Positions 22,600-33,800 of a DNA stretch of 64,000 nucleotides are shown here, one piece after another; positions within the stretch are counted from its first letter, which is position 1, and every line of letters starts with the position of its first letter. Location: the NCBI GenBank assembly GCA_029255685.2, contig CM055315.2, positions 70,833,681 through 70,897,680 on the forward strand, read 5' to 3'. Position numbers and translations under genes: made by a program. The notes beneath the pieces were generated by a model. That model searched no databases, had not been told where the DNA came from, and was given only the letters and a program-made list of their open reading frames with translations. Source of the DNA: Silene conica (Eukaryota > Streptophyta > Magnoliopsida > Caryophyllales > Caryophyllaceae).

Positions 22600-24632
22600 T
22601 GATACCCGTCGTTGTGGGTGTCAAAGATAAGATTTATAAACCAAACTAAAACTATAGATAGTGATAGTAAGGGTCGAACCACAGAGAGACAAGGTTAATT
22701 ATGTTTGATAATTTTTAGTCTACAAAGTAACAATAGAGAGGGGGTTTGATTGTTGCTAAGTCTAAAACAAATATAAAATACAACAAGTAAATAAAGATGA
22801 GAATAAAAATATAATAAAAGAGATGCTAGGATGTTCGGGTAATAAACAGCTAAGATACTATAAATCCTAAGTCAACATGTACTGCAGTCGCGTAAGGGAT
22901 GTAACATATCCTTTAGGTCTATGCTATTAGTTCCTAGGTCTCACAATTATTGGGTGTCAACAATAAGGGTGATTCCTAAATTCTAGGTCACAAACCTTTC
23001 AGTCTTAAGTAACCTATCTGTCTTAAGATGTAAACCAATGCCCTTCCCAAATCTCTCAATCTTGGGTAGGTCAATACTAACATCCTACAAGTCTCCTTTT
23101 GGTCTCATTGTAGGTTATTATAGTCTACAAATAAAAGCGAAACAGAATTCATACGCGTGTCGGTCGACCGACCAACTAACCCGGTCGGCCGACCTCCACC
23201 CTGCAACACGTCGATTCGGAATTTATACTACCTTCGCATATTTACTCCCTACATCCTAACATATGAAATTAGCTACTCATAGTTATTAAAACAATAATAA
23301 AAAATAGGAATAAACATGAAAGTTATAAAGAACATAAATCTAAACATGCAATAATAATAAAGGAAATTAAAATAAGATGAAAAGGAGATTAGGAACTTCG
23401 GTTCCCCATGGTTAAAACAAGTTAATGAAAGGTAAAATAATCAAATAACACAATCCCAAGGAACAAAGAATAAACCTTTAGGTCAATATTCTACCCAATC
23501 CTTACGGTCTTAGGGTTCCTAGAAAAGCACTAAACTTTCGTTCAAGGGCAATCCCAAAGTTGTTGTTAAACTAATCCTAACAATCTTTCAATCTAAAAGA
23601 ATTAGTTTACCAACAACAATGGGGGATTGGTAATTTAATCATAAAACTATCGAAATCAAGTCTTTACCATGGTTCCCCTAATTCCTAATCACAAGAATTA
23701 GCTATGCATAATCTTAATCATAAAATTAACAATAACAAGAATTAAGAATATCAAAGGAATTAACATAATTAAAGATGATAATAAAGAGGAAACATGAATT
23801 GAGAAATAACAAATAAGATGAACAACAAGATTAATTGAAAAGGAAAGATTGAATTGTAGCAAACTTACAACTTAATTGGAAATCTAAGAACAAAGATTAA
23901 AAACTTGGACTTGATTATTCTATGATAGAAAACTAGATTAAGAACTTCATGGATATCTGAATTAGGGACTGAATTAGCTTATATAGGCGGAATTAAAGAG
24001 TTTCCTAATGACCTAAACACTTGTATGGGCTTTTCGGAAACTTCTGGGTCGGCGATGTGGTCGGTCGACCAATATTTTCGGTCGGTCGACCGCTTTACGG
24101 ATTTTATGCAATTTCTGGGCTTCAGGCAAATTCTGGGCTTTTCCAATAGGAACCTGGTCGATCGACCTACTTTGTTGGTCGGTCGACCAACTGTCGGGAC
24201 TGCAGCGCGCATCGTTCTTAAAACAGCTGCCATTTCTTCGTTACTTATCGAAATCAAGCGATTCTCGCGGCGTTGGAAAGCTAAGAGGATAAGCTTTCAC
24301 CTCCAACTGGAATCACTCCATTATCAGCTCTAGAACTCGAGATATAGCCATTTGAAACAGGCTGCAATGTCGTGGTTCGATTCTTTGCTTGTTAAAGCTA
24401 TCTTTTAGGCCTTGAAATGTGCGCTAGGCTTCGTTCCTTCTTGTCCTTAGTTATAAAAAGTCCCGAGGGCATAAATTTAGTATAAAATCGTCCCTTTTCC
24501 GCATAATTCTGCAAAAGAGCATAAAAATACGAAAGTAGACAATTGTTGGGAAATAAGGGCTAAAACATCGTAAATGAGCGACAAAATGCGTGTAAAAATA
24601 GATGTAAAACATCATAAAATAGGCACGCATCA
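22600..24632 (-). repeat. Element-E 5' LTR
   Basis: 2033 bp, nearly identical to 17163-19194. It carries the same three dyad pairs at 23162/23183, 24059/24080 and 24156/24177. Confidence 0.93.
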
Positions 24633-24637
24633 ATGAT
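24633..24637. repeat. Element-E target-site duplication, right
   Basis: ATGAT, matching 17158-17162. Confidence 0.92.
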
Positions 24638-25255
24638 CGAGCCGATGTTGTGACTTTAGGGCCAGATATGATCCAGGAGATGGTGGAGCAGGTGCAGATT
24701 ATTCGACAGAGGATGAGGGCCGCCCAGGATAGACAGAAGAGTTACGCAGATCTGAAGAGGAGTGATATTTCATTCGAGGCAGGAGAGAAGGTACTACTGA
24801 AAGTATTTCCAATGAAGGGTGTGATGAGATTCGGCAAGCGTGGCAAACTGAGTCAGAAATTTATTGGATCATTTGAGATCTTGGACAGAGTTGGAGAGGT
24901 GGCATACCGCTTAGCTTTACCTCCAACCCTATCCAAGGTCCATAATGTGTTCCATGTGTCCCAGTTTAGAAAATATGTGAGTGATCCATCACATGTGCTT
25001 CAGCACGAGGTGAGTGAGGTAGATGAGCAGTTGGCCTACATTGAGACTCCGAAAGAGATTCTGGACAGGAAGGTACGAAAGACTCGCAATAGGGAGACGT
25101 CCTTGGTGAAAGTTTTGTGGACCAACCATAATCAGAAGGAGGCTACGTGGGAGCCTGAGGCATCTATGAGGGAGCGTTACCCACATTTCTTTGATCGAGG
25201 TAAGTTACGCGGACGTAACTTTTCTTTAAGGGGGGTGGAATGTAACATTCGGTAA
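24638..25255 (+). pseudogene. Tekay gag-pol, part 2: integrase C-terminus and chromodomain
   Basis: Continuation of the Tekay polyprotein after Element-E. The integrase C-terminal GPY/F-like segment (VLLKVFPMKGV...FIGSFEIL...VFHVSQFRKY) is followed by a chromodomain with EILDRKVRKTRNR, VKVLW and EATWEPE. The frame closes at 25253-25255. The chromodomain binds modified histone tails and directs chromovirus integration to heterochromatin. It is not an independent gene. Confidence 0.92.
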
Positions 25256-25352
25256 TTTAAGTAAACTTTTGGTGATGCTTTGTTTCCAAGTTCGTGGAGT
25301 TGTTTTGGTTTTGTCACCTAAGTGGGGATGAACTTCGGGATGAAGTTCAATT

Positions 25353-25366
25353 TAAGGAGGGAAGAC
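25353..25366 (+). other. Tekay polypurine tract
   Basis: Purine-rich TAAGGAGGGAAGAC immediately before the 3' LTR. Confidence 0.82.
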
Positions 25367-26595
25367 TGTAATACCTCTAAAATTTAGACGCGATAACTGA
25401 GTTTATTTGTTTGTGTTGATAGTTAAGTTTATTTGTTAAGTAAAAATCAAGTTATGAGATTAGGTTGTTATGAGGGTTCGAACCCTAGACCTCTAGCCCT
25501 ATGTTTAGGTCGTGGTGGGGATCGATCCCTAGACCTTATGCGCGTGGCTTGGGCCTCGTAATGTGTGCCACAACCCCAAGCCCACGGCTGTTTTAAAAAT
25601 AGCTCCACAAAACCCCACTAAGAGACCATGCTACCGCCACCCTTTTAACACCTTCCATAAACCCTAAACTTACCCTAATCCTCATTCCTATATCCCATAC
25701 CTACAGCCGTCACAGCATAGAATAAAGAGGCAGTAATCACGGTGGTCTTAGGTGGGCGTAAGGCGGCTCGATTTGACTGAGAAGTTGGGTATGTCACCTC
25801 TCGTTGTAATTCCAGCTTTGGTTTGTGTTTTCATCGTTTAAGTATTCGTCTATAACACGATCTACCTTCAATGTTTTTGCACAAATTCGTAATATAACAT
25901 GCAATGAACATATGTAATCTGTTAGATGGTCGTCGTTGGCTGTTAAAGGGTGTTGCAAGAGGTGTTTAATACGGTGTCAGTAGAGTATGTCTTCGTTCTG
26001 TTTTTATAATATTCTGATTGCAGTATTTTGTTTACGTTCTACTGAGGTTTTGTGTTGAGATCGGTGGTTGGGTTGTACGGGTCTTTGGTCGGGGAGCCAG
26101 GTGGTAGTCAGGGGTGGTCATGGCGGAAAGCTGGGTGGTTCCAGGTGGCGTAATTAGGGTCGATTAGGGTGGTTCTGGTGGTAGTCTGTTCTGGGATTTC
26201 TTCACCTTGTTACGGTCTGGTTGTTGGGGGTGGTACCACCGCTGACTCGGGGGAGGTCGGTGCGGTGGTACCACCGTGGTTTAATGTACGGTGTCAGGGG
26301 GATGTTTAGGTGTCGGTCTAGGGTGGTTGGCTGGTCTGGGTGGCTGTCGATGTGGGGTCTGTTCAGGGTGGTCTGGTTTGCGGTTAAGGGTCTGGTTTGA
26401 GTTTGGGGGTCTGTGTTGGGGTTGTCGGCGAATGTCGTGGGGTGTGACGGTGTTGTGGTGGTAGATGGGGGTCAGAGGTGTTGGAAGGCAGCGTGTGTTG
26501 GTGTTCGTATGGGTGGTTCATGTGGTTGTCGTGGGTTTGATGTCGGGTACAAGGGGTGTGTGTTTTTCGAGCCATTCTAAACAATTTTCCATGTC

Positions 26596-26649
<54 letters not shown>

Positions 26650-27412
26650 GTATTATTTTATTATTTTATTTATGTTGTGTTAGTGTTATTATTTCTAATA
26701 GTGCCTTATTATTTTCTTACGGTTTCGAGTCGGGTTATTTAAATATGCGAGTCGGGAATTATTTAAGTCATGGGACGTCTATATTTGGAAAGTTACTATA
26801 TCGGGAAAGTTTCTATTTTTGGAAACTTTCCACTTTTGGAAGGTTGTCATTTATAGTAAGTATGAATGTTAGGGGGTTCGTGTAAGTTATTAATTCGTTA
26901 CGTATACCTGTCTAGGTAGCGAGTTTCGCGTGGAACATTTCTAAGCAAGCCTCGGATTTAACTACGTACCTTGCTAATCCAGGTAGGGGAAAATACTGGT
27001 TTATAATAATGTGCAATCTGTTCTCATTTGACATTAAGCATGTTTGCTATATAACATCATGTGATCGCTGTATTGAGTTATTACCTTATTCTGTGATATT
27101 ATACGATATGAATATATATTGGGTCTTGTGATATGGTGTTGGATCGGTGCGGAGTATATTTGGTGTTGGATCGGTGCGGAGTTTATTTGGCGTTGGATCG
27201 GTGCGGAGTTTAATTGGCGTTGGATCGGTGCGGAGTTTATTATATTGTTGTTATATTTATTCTTTTCCCTACTCAACCTCGTGGTTGACCCTGTGTGTTC
27301 GTGATCACCTGTGATGAACCAATTATTGGGGAGCAGATTGACAGGTGGCTGAGACTAAGGGGGAGCTATGGGAGGAAGAGCTTGGATCCGGACCAGACTA
27401 GAGTCTAGATCA
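25367..27412 (+). repeat. Tekay 3' LTR, truncated
   Basis: Aligns with the 5' LTR from its first base up to GAGTCTAGATCA, then breaks off. The last about 165 bp are missing and Copia-C sequence follows directly. Confidence 0.92.
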
Positions 27413-28092
27413 GGTAATCATTTTGTGACGTTGGTTGATGGTGGGTTCAACGAGCCATAAGTCACACGGCTGACTGACCAATCACAAAGGCGAGTTATAC
27501 GGATATCTCGTAGGACACCCCGTGACAGCGTTATGGAGTCCAAATGTTTTATAACATTGGGTGCCAGGTCGTGGATAGGACCTCCATAGTGTTCCTTAGA
27601 GTCGAGTCTTTTGACCTTCAACTGTCTCTTGAGATTAAGGCAGATTTTGGGTAACTTTGGTTTCTTTCCCACGGTCACCGTAACAGGGGCCAAGAGGATT
27701 TTTTCTGGGTTATTTCATGCTGCGCGATATCGGCAGGATTCGAGTTGAGGGAAATATCCAAACCCTTATCAGGATTTTATCATTTCTCAGGGCCACTCGA
27801 GGAGTAGTAACTGAAATGCATGGCCATGCTCGAATACAGATTCGTTTTATCAGTTAAGTTACTCTCTAATCGGGGAAACCACTCTTGATACAGATCGCTT
27901 GTGAGATACGACCTTTGCGAATGCGGATTTGCAAATTGTCTTACATTGAGTGGGAGAAATTTTAAAAGGATATGAGAATCGGTTATCGCACCTACACTTG
28001 TACGGACAAGTGGGAGTTTGTTGGAGCTTGTGTCCTCCACATGTAGTGTGATAACGTCATTGCACATACCCTTGTACGGACAAGTGGGAGAT
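27413..28092 (+). repeat. Copia-C partial 3' internal region (truncated tandem copy)
   Basis: Near-identical to 35044-35724. It starts abruptly at a junction with the Tekay LTR that shares the bases TCA. It contains a 74-bp tandem duplication of the polypurine tract and LTR-start motif (around 28001 and 28075). Confidence 0.88.
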
Positions 28093-29088
28093 TGTTGGGG
28101 CTGGTGTCCTTGACAATTAAGTACAATGACTTATTAAATCTCTTAAAGGATCACAAGGGCATACTTTTGTATTATTACCAGTTGATCCACGTTTATCAAT
28201 AACGGTTGGCTTGCTAAATAAGTTTGACGTTATTGTCATACGGATGGCGGTGATCAACTGGTCCCTATACGTCACACCTATAGGACACGTTTGAGAGATG
28301 TGAAGGTATGAAAATACAATCACATTTATGCCGGATATGACTAAACAGTTAGTCAGAGGTATTGACTATTAAATTAGTCAATAAGATGTTGAGATTATTA
28401 TTTAATACGGATTAAATAATTTTAGCTAATACGGATTACATGATTAATTCGTAAAATTAAATATAAACGGTTATATTTGATTAAATATTAATTTCGCGTA
28501 TTAATATAAACAGTTATATTAATTTGGGTAATTATACAATATCGTAATTTTATCAGACCATTATTAATACATCGACTGCATTAATATCTGATAACATGTA
28601 TACGATTTATAAATAAAACCCGCGAATAAATTTTAGCTAAATGGGTCGAATCACGAATTAGAATAAGGTAAGTGTGGAAAGCCCACTCCTACCCTATTCA
28701 TGAATTTCGGCTGTGCACTACATAAGGAGGAGGAGTCTCCTTATGTCAGGTGACTCTTTTTTCACTGTTTAAACAAATCTCAAGAAAATTAGGGTTTGAG
28801 AGCATTCTTCTCCCATAACCCAGATCTCACATCTAAAACTCAAAAGGCTCTCCCGATATTGCAAGGCAGTTGGAGAGGATTTCTAGCACACGCTGCAACG
28901 TCTCAATCTAAGTCTTCGGTGCAAGTTATAGGAGGGAATTTGTGTTAATTCCTGTTCTTAGGCCTTTCGTGCAAGGACTAAAGGTTGTACTCTTTTTCAT
29001 ATCTTTTTAATCTTATGACCATATTCACGATTGTATTTTTCATTATAATCCTGCAAGTATAGGGCGAATACACGTTTTATTCCCCACA
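28093..29088 (+). repeat. Copia-C 5' LTR
   Basis: 996 bp, TGTTGGGG...CCCACA. It is preceded by the purine tract AAGTGGGAGA and followed by AG and the PBS TGGTATCAGAGC at 29091. Confidence 0.92.
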
Positions 29089-30830
29089 AGTGGTATCAGA
29101 GCCTATGGCCATGAAATTTTACAATTGTGTTTTTCGTAAGATTTAAAAATTTTGAAAATTCGATGCATTCTGCCTCGACACTCGATCGAGTGTCTGTAGC
29201 ACTCGATCGAGTGTCCTCGTACCAGGCTTCATGCGTGTGGTTTTTGGGTTGTAATCGATCTTGTTTTCGATTCTTATTTGCATATTGTTAATTAATCGAT
29301 ATTTTTAGCAATATGTGAATCTTTTGTTGTTGTTTATATATGATTTACACGTTTTAAATCCAAGATATAAACTTGTTTTGATTTCCAAAGTGCAGTGTTT
29401 GCGTTTTAACAAGTCACTCGATCGAGCCCCTGCTGCACTCGATCGAGTGACACTGACACTCGATCGAGTGCCCCTGTTGCTCGGTCGAGTGCTCATGTTT
29501 CAGGCTTTCTTTTTCGAAAATAACTTGTTTCTTATTTTCACATGGCCTAAAATAATATACTGTATACGGAAATAGTATATTATTTTTGTGAAACGGTTCA
29601 CCCTCGTTTGATACATATTGTTTTAAAACAGTTTAAAATAATGGATTATATGTTTATTAAAATTGGTGATTAAAGCGGTATAGTCACACAATTTTAATCT
29701 TAAAAGGTGGTTTGGTAAAATTTATTAATCATAATAACAGTATTATGTCATGTATGAATTTTTATTTAGTTGATGCATTTTATTTATCGTCTTGTGAATG
29801 CCTTGAATGCTTTCAATAACGTATTTAATTTTTGCAAACGGTTGTAACGTAGTGTGGCCTTAGTAGATTGTGTTACCGTAATGATGGAACACAGTCTTGC
29901 TTGTAATTTGGAGATCTTGTATCTCCGTTTTGGGTTTTTGCCATGTAATTACTTTTGTATTTAAATTAGAATGTATCTAGGACTACTTTTGTAATTTAAA
30001 TTAGTAATTTTGTGAAGACCAAAGACGGAGACCGGATGCTCACTCCCGCTGCAAGGACCAAGATGGAACATCAAGACAAGCTTCTAGGGTCCAACGGTGG
30101 ATTCCAAGTTGTTTTATGTTTATTTTGGTAGGATAGGCCACACTAGGACTTTTATTTACGTTTATTGCATTTATCTTTATGCTTTCATCGATAATAGCTT
30201 GCATCATATTCCGCCTAAAAACCAAACCACTTATAACATGCCTGAAAACTGACTCATGTAGCGGTTACGCGTTAGTTTTCTGTGACAATACAGATGTCAC
30301 GTGTCACATGTAAAGCCATCACTTTATTTAATTCATTCACGTATATGCTAGTTTTTAGTTCACTTAAATATGGATAAATAAAAGTTGATGGGGTCTTCCT
30401 CGTATAACCAAAAATTGGGATTAGTCTTTATAAATCAGCCTCCCATGAATCCCTTCTTCGTCGGTAGGCATAATATGACCCCTTCTACGTCGGGTAAGTG
30501 GGAACAGATGATTTATTTTATCTCAACATCATGGTCACTCGATACTATCTAGCGACTGAGATGGACTAATAGATAGGATATACAGAAATCTATCGACCAA
30601 GAGTTCCAACGGTGGAATTAGCCAAACTGTGGGCTTATCAATATACGGAAATTGAGTCTTGGGATCGTTTATATAATTCTTGAGGGAGATCAATTATATA
30701 AATGCATGAGTCTACGAGTTTAAATTCAATTTAATATAGACTTAAATCACAACAATAAGTTGCTTATATGGTTTTGTTTTATCTTCTTTTTCAGTGTAGA
30801 ACACATTCATTAAAACTGCTGTATAACTAA
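29089..30830 (+). other. Copia-C leader with 21-bp-phased dyads
   Basis: Contains the PBS (29091-29102) and 1.7 kb without a coding frame before gag. Palindromes CTCGATCGAG start at 29181 and 29202. A run of four dyads starts at 29417, 29438, 29459 and 29480 (the last as CTCGGTCGAG). Every step is 21 bp. Confidence 0.85.
29181..29489. repeat. Copia-C dyad pair and tetrad (21-bp period)
   Basis: CTCGATCGAG-type dyads at 29181 and 29202, then at 29417, 29438, 29459 and 29480. Translation of the tetrad gives a seven-residue repeat, but there is no real coding frame here, so the DNA itself is the likely unit. Confidence 0.9.
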
Positions 30831-33800
30831 ATGGCTGGTGAAGACCCAATGCCAAGTGCCAAGCTAGCACGTGAATCCTGGCTAAAGGCCTTCATGGACT
30901 CCATGAATCAGTCAACTAGACTGAGGAATGATGGGTCAAACTTCTCTGACTGGTAGGCAGCACTACGGAATGCTGCCATTGCTGACGGAAAGCTTAAGTA
31001 TTTAACTGAGCCCATTCCGGCATACCCAGGAACTGGAGCTAGAGCTAACGAAGTTCGCGCTCATAGCGACTTCGTCATGGAAGCGGGTGCGATAAAGAAC
31101 GTACTCATCTATGCAATGGAATCAAATTTGCAAAGACGCTTCATATCCCATGGTGCAAACAAGATTTTCACCACGCTCTCTAACGAATTCTCGAAAGCTC
31201 CGAGAATCGTTTCTTATGAGCATACATGTCGCTTCTTTGAGGCGAAACTCCAGAAGGGCCAAGCTGTTAGCCCACATATTCTCAACATGATTGAGAATAT
31301 CGAGACACTGGAGACCCTGAACTGCAAGATCAGTGAGAACATAATCGTTGATCGAATGCTTCATTCGCTTCATGATGGGTTCGCCCTCTTTAGGGCCAAC
31401 TACTACATGAACGACATGAAGAAGACTCCTCATGAGCTCCACTCCCTTCTCGTACAGACCGAGAAGGATCTGAAATTAAGTGGGAGCATGAAGCAGGATG
31501 TTCTCATGATCTCCAGTAAGGGAAAGGGTAAAGGGAAGGCTAAAGCTCAGGGCGACCTAGCAGTAGGTAAGCCCAGGTTCAAGAAACCAGGATTTACTAA
31601 GAGTGGGCCAGGTGAGTCGAGCAACTCACAGGGCAAGACAAAGAGCAAGGATACTAGCATGGAATGCCACCACTGCCACAAGACTGGGCATTGGAGGCGC
31701 TCATGCCCCGTGTATCGTGAGGACATTAAGGCAGGCCGTGTTACTCCTGTTGGTATGTCTTCTTCTTCTTTTATTCACATGATTGAGATTAACCATGCAA
31801 GTTGCGGAACTTGGGTACTTGATACTGGTTGTGGTTCTCATCTATGTAATCATGTGCAGGGCCTCCGAAACCAAGAACCCCTAATCAAGGGTGAGGTGGA
31901 CCTGCGTGTCGGGAATGGAGCACGCGTTGCTGCAGTCTCGAAGGGAACATACGTGATCCAGCTTCCAAGTGGATTCGAGTTATTTTTATATAACTGTTAT
32001 TATGTTCCTAGTTTGTCCAAAAACATTATTTCAGTTTCTGCACTTGACAAACTCGGTTTTTCATTTGTAATAGAGAATAATAGCTGTATTATCTCCTTAC
32101 ACAATATGATTTATGGCAAGGCAGTTTCCATGAATGGAATTTATGTTTTAGATCAAACTACCGAGATATTACATGTGAATAACAAGAGATTAAAGGTAGG
32201 TGACAAAGATCAAACTTACCTATGGCATTGTCGTATGGGACACATAAATGAGAAACGCGTAAAACAGCTCATAAAGAATGGAGCAATATCGCCCTTTGAT
32301 TTCGAATCATATGGCACGTGTGAATCATGTCTCATCGGCAAAATGACTCGTATTTCCTTCAAAGGTGTTGGAATGCGCGCTGCCGACCTATTAGGACTCA
32401 TACATACGGACGTATGTGGCCCTATGTCGATCAACGCACGAGAAGGCTATAGGTATTTCATCACTTTCACGGATGATTTGAGTAGATATGGCTATGTCTA
32501 CTTGATGAAACACAAAAGTGAATCCTTTGACAAGTTCAAAGAATACCAGAATCGGGTACAGAACCAGCTGGGTAGAAAGATTAAAGCACTACGTTCGGAT
32601 CGTGGTGGTGAGTATCTTTCACACGAGTTTGATCAACACCTTAAAGACTGTGGCATCGTGCTACAGTTGACTCCACCTGGAACACCACAATTAAATGGTG
32701 TGTCCGAACGGAGAAATCGAACTCTACTTGATATGGTTCGATCCATGATGAGTCACACCGTTGTGCCTGATTCATTGTGGGGCTATGCTCTTTTGTCAGC
32801 CGCTCTAATAATTAACCGAAGTCCGTCTAAAGCTATTGACAAGACTCCATACGAATTATGGAAGGGAACGGTCCCTAACTTGTCCTTTATTCGGGTTTGG
32901 GGCTGCGAGGCTTATGTCAAGTGGAGACACGAGGATAAGCTCGGCCCGCGATCGGTCAAGACATACTTTATAGGCTATCCAAAGGGAACTTTTGGTCATT
33001 ACTTCTACTCGCCAACCGAACAACGTGTTTTTGTTGCGGCTAGTGCGACGTTCTTAGAGAAAGAATTTCTCGAGAAAAAGTCGAGTAATAGAACCTTCGA
33101 GTTATCGGAGGTTCAAGAACCAACTACCGAGCAACCATTGGAGGAAACAGTACCTTCAACCGAGGCTGCGGTAGATATCCCTGAGGAACCTAGGAGGTCG
33201 GGAAGAGTCTCTATTCCTCCGGACAGATACATTGGTATGGTCGAGGAACGTGATATAGATGACGTCTTACTCCTAGAGGGTAATGAACCCACAACCTATA
33301 AAGGTGCCATGACCAGTTCTGACTCAAAGCTATGGCTAGAAGCCATGCAATCCGAGATGGACTGCATGTATGAGAACAACGTGTGGGATCTCCTGGACCT
33401 ACCTGCAAAGGTACGTCCCCTTCAATGCAAATGGCTTTACAAGATAAAGCATGCCGTGGAAGGACAACAAGATATCCACAAGGCAAGACTAGTTGCTAAA
33501 GGTTTCACCCAAGTGCCAGGCTTGCACTACGATGAGATCTTTGCACCCGTAGTCATGCTACGTTCCATTCGGATTATCTTAGCGATCGCCGCATTTCACG
33601 ATTATGAAATATGGCAAATGGACGTTAAAACTGCCTTCTTAAACGGTTATTTGGAAGAAGAGTTGTACATGGTACAACCCGAGGGTTTTATTGATCCTGA
33701 ACATCCTAAGAAAGTTTGCAAGCTTAAGCGTTCCATCTATGGACTTAAGCAAGCATCACGGACTTGGAATCATCGCTTCGACCAAGTGATAAAAGAGAAT

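Larger units (their letters stand above)
17163..24632 (-). mobile_element. Element-E: non-autonomous Athila/Tat-like LTR element
   Basis: Two 2.03-kb LTRs (17163-19194 and 22600-24632) flank a 3.4-kb interior with no RT, integrase or protease. On the minus strand the 5' LTR is followed by a primer-binding site matching Asp-tRNA (TGGCGCCGTTGCCGGGGA), used by Athila/Tat/Ogre-type elements. A gag-like ORF (22450-21262), about 2 kb of noncoding sequence and a polypurine tract beside the 3' LTR complete it. The LTRs differ by only about three substitutions and one indel by eye, and the ATGAT target duplication is perfect, so this is the youngest insertion. Mobilisation must depend on enzymes supplied by an autonomous relative. 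Confidence 0.9.
10305..27412 (+). mobile_element. Tekay/Del-type chromovirus (Ty3), 3' LTR truncated, carrying Element-E
   Basis: LTR element with 5' LTR 10305-12576, PBS at 12580, a gag-pol frame of gag, protease, RT, RNase H, integrase and chromodomain, a polypurine tract and a 3' LTR starting at 25367. The domain order and C-terminal chromodomain define a chromovirus. The long LTRs and gag sequence fit Tekay/Del. Element-E (17163-24632) interrupts the integrase region. The 3' LTR stops at 27412, about 165 bp short of its partner. The LTRs show roughly ten substitutions over 2.1 kb by eye, so the insertion is recent. Confidence 0.9.

Noticed and set aside
24650..25255. Independent chromodomain gene
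   Set aside because: Removing Element-E and one ATGAT copy restores continuity with the Tekay polyprotein, so this is its C-terminus.
29163..29489. CRISPR-like array (short repeats at regular 21-bp spacing)
   Set aside because: Plant nuclear retrotransposon context. Units are palindromes with about 11-bp gaps, no unique spacers and no cas genes.
29305..29575. Seven-residue LDRVxxx protein repeat
   Set aside because: Frames on both strands arise from the 21-bp dyad array in an untranslated leader. There is no start context and no domain, so the DNA repeat is the real unit.
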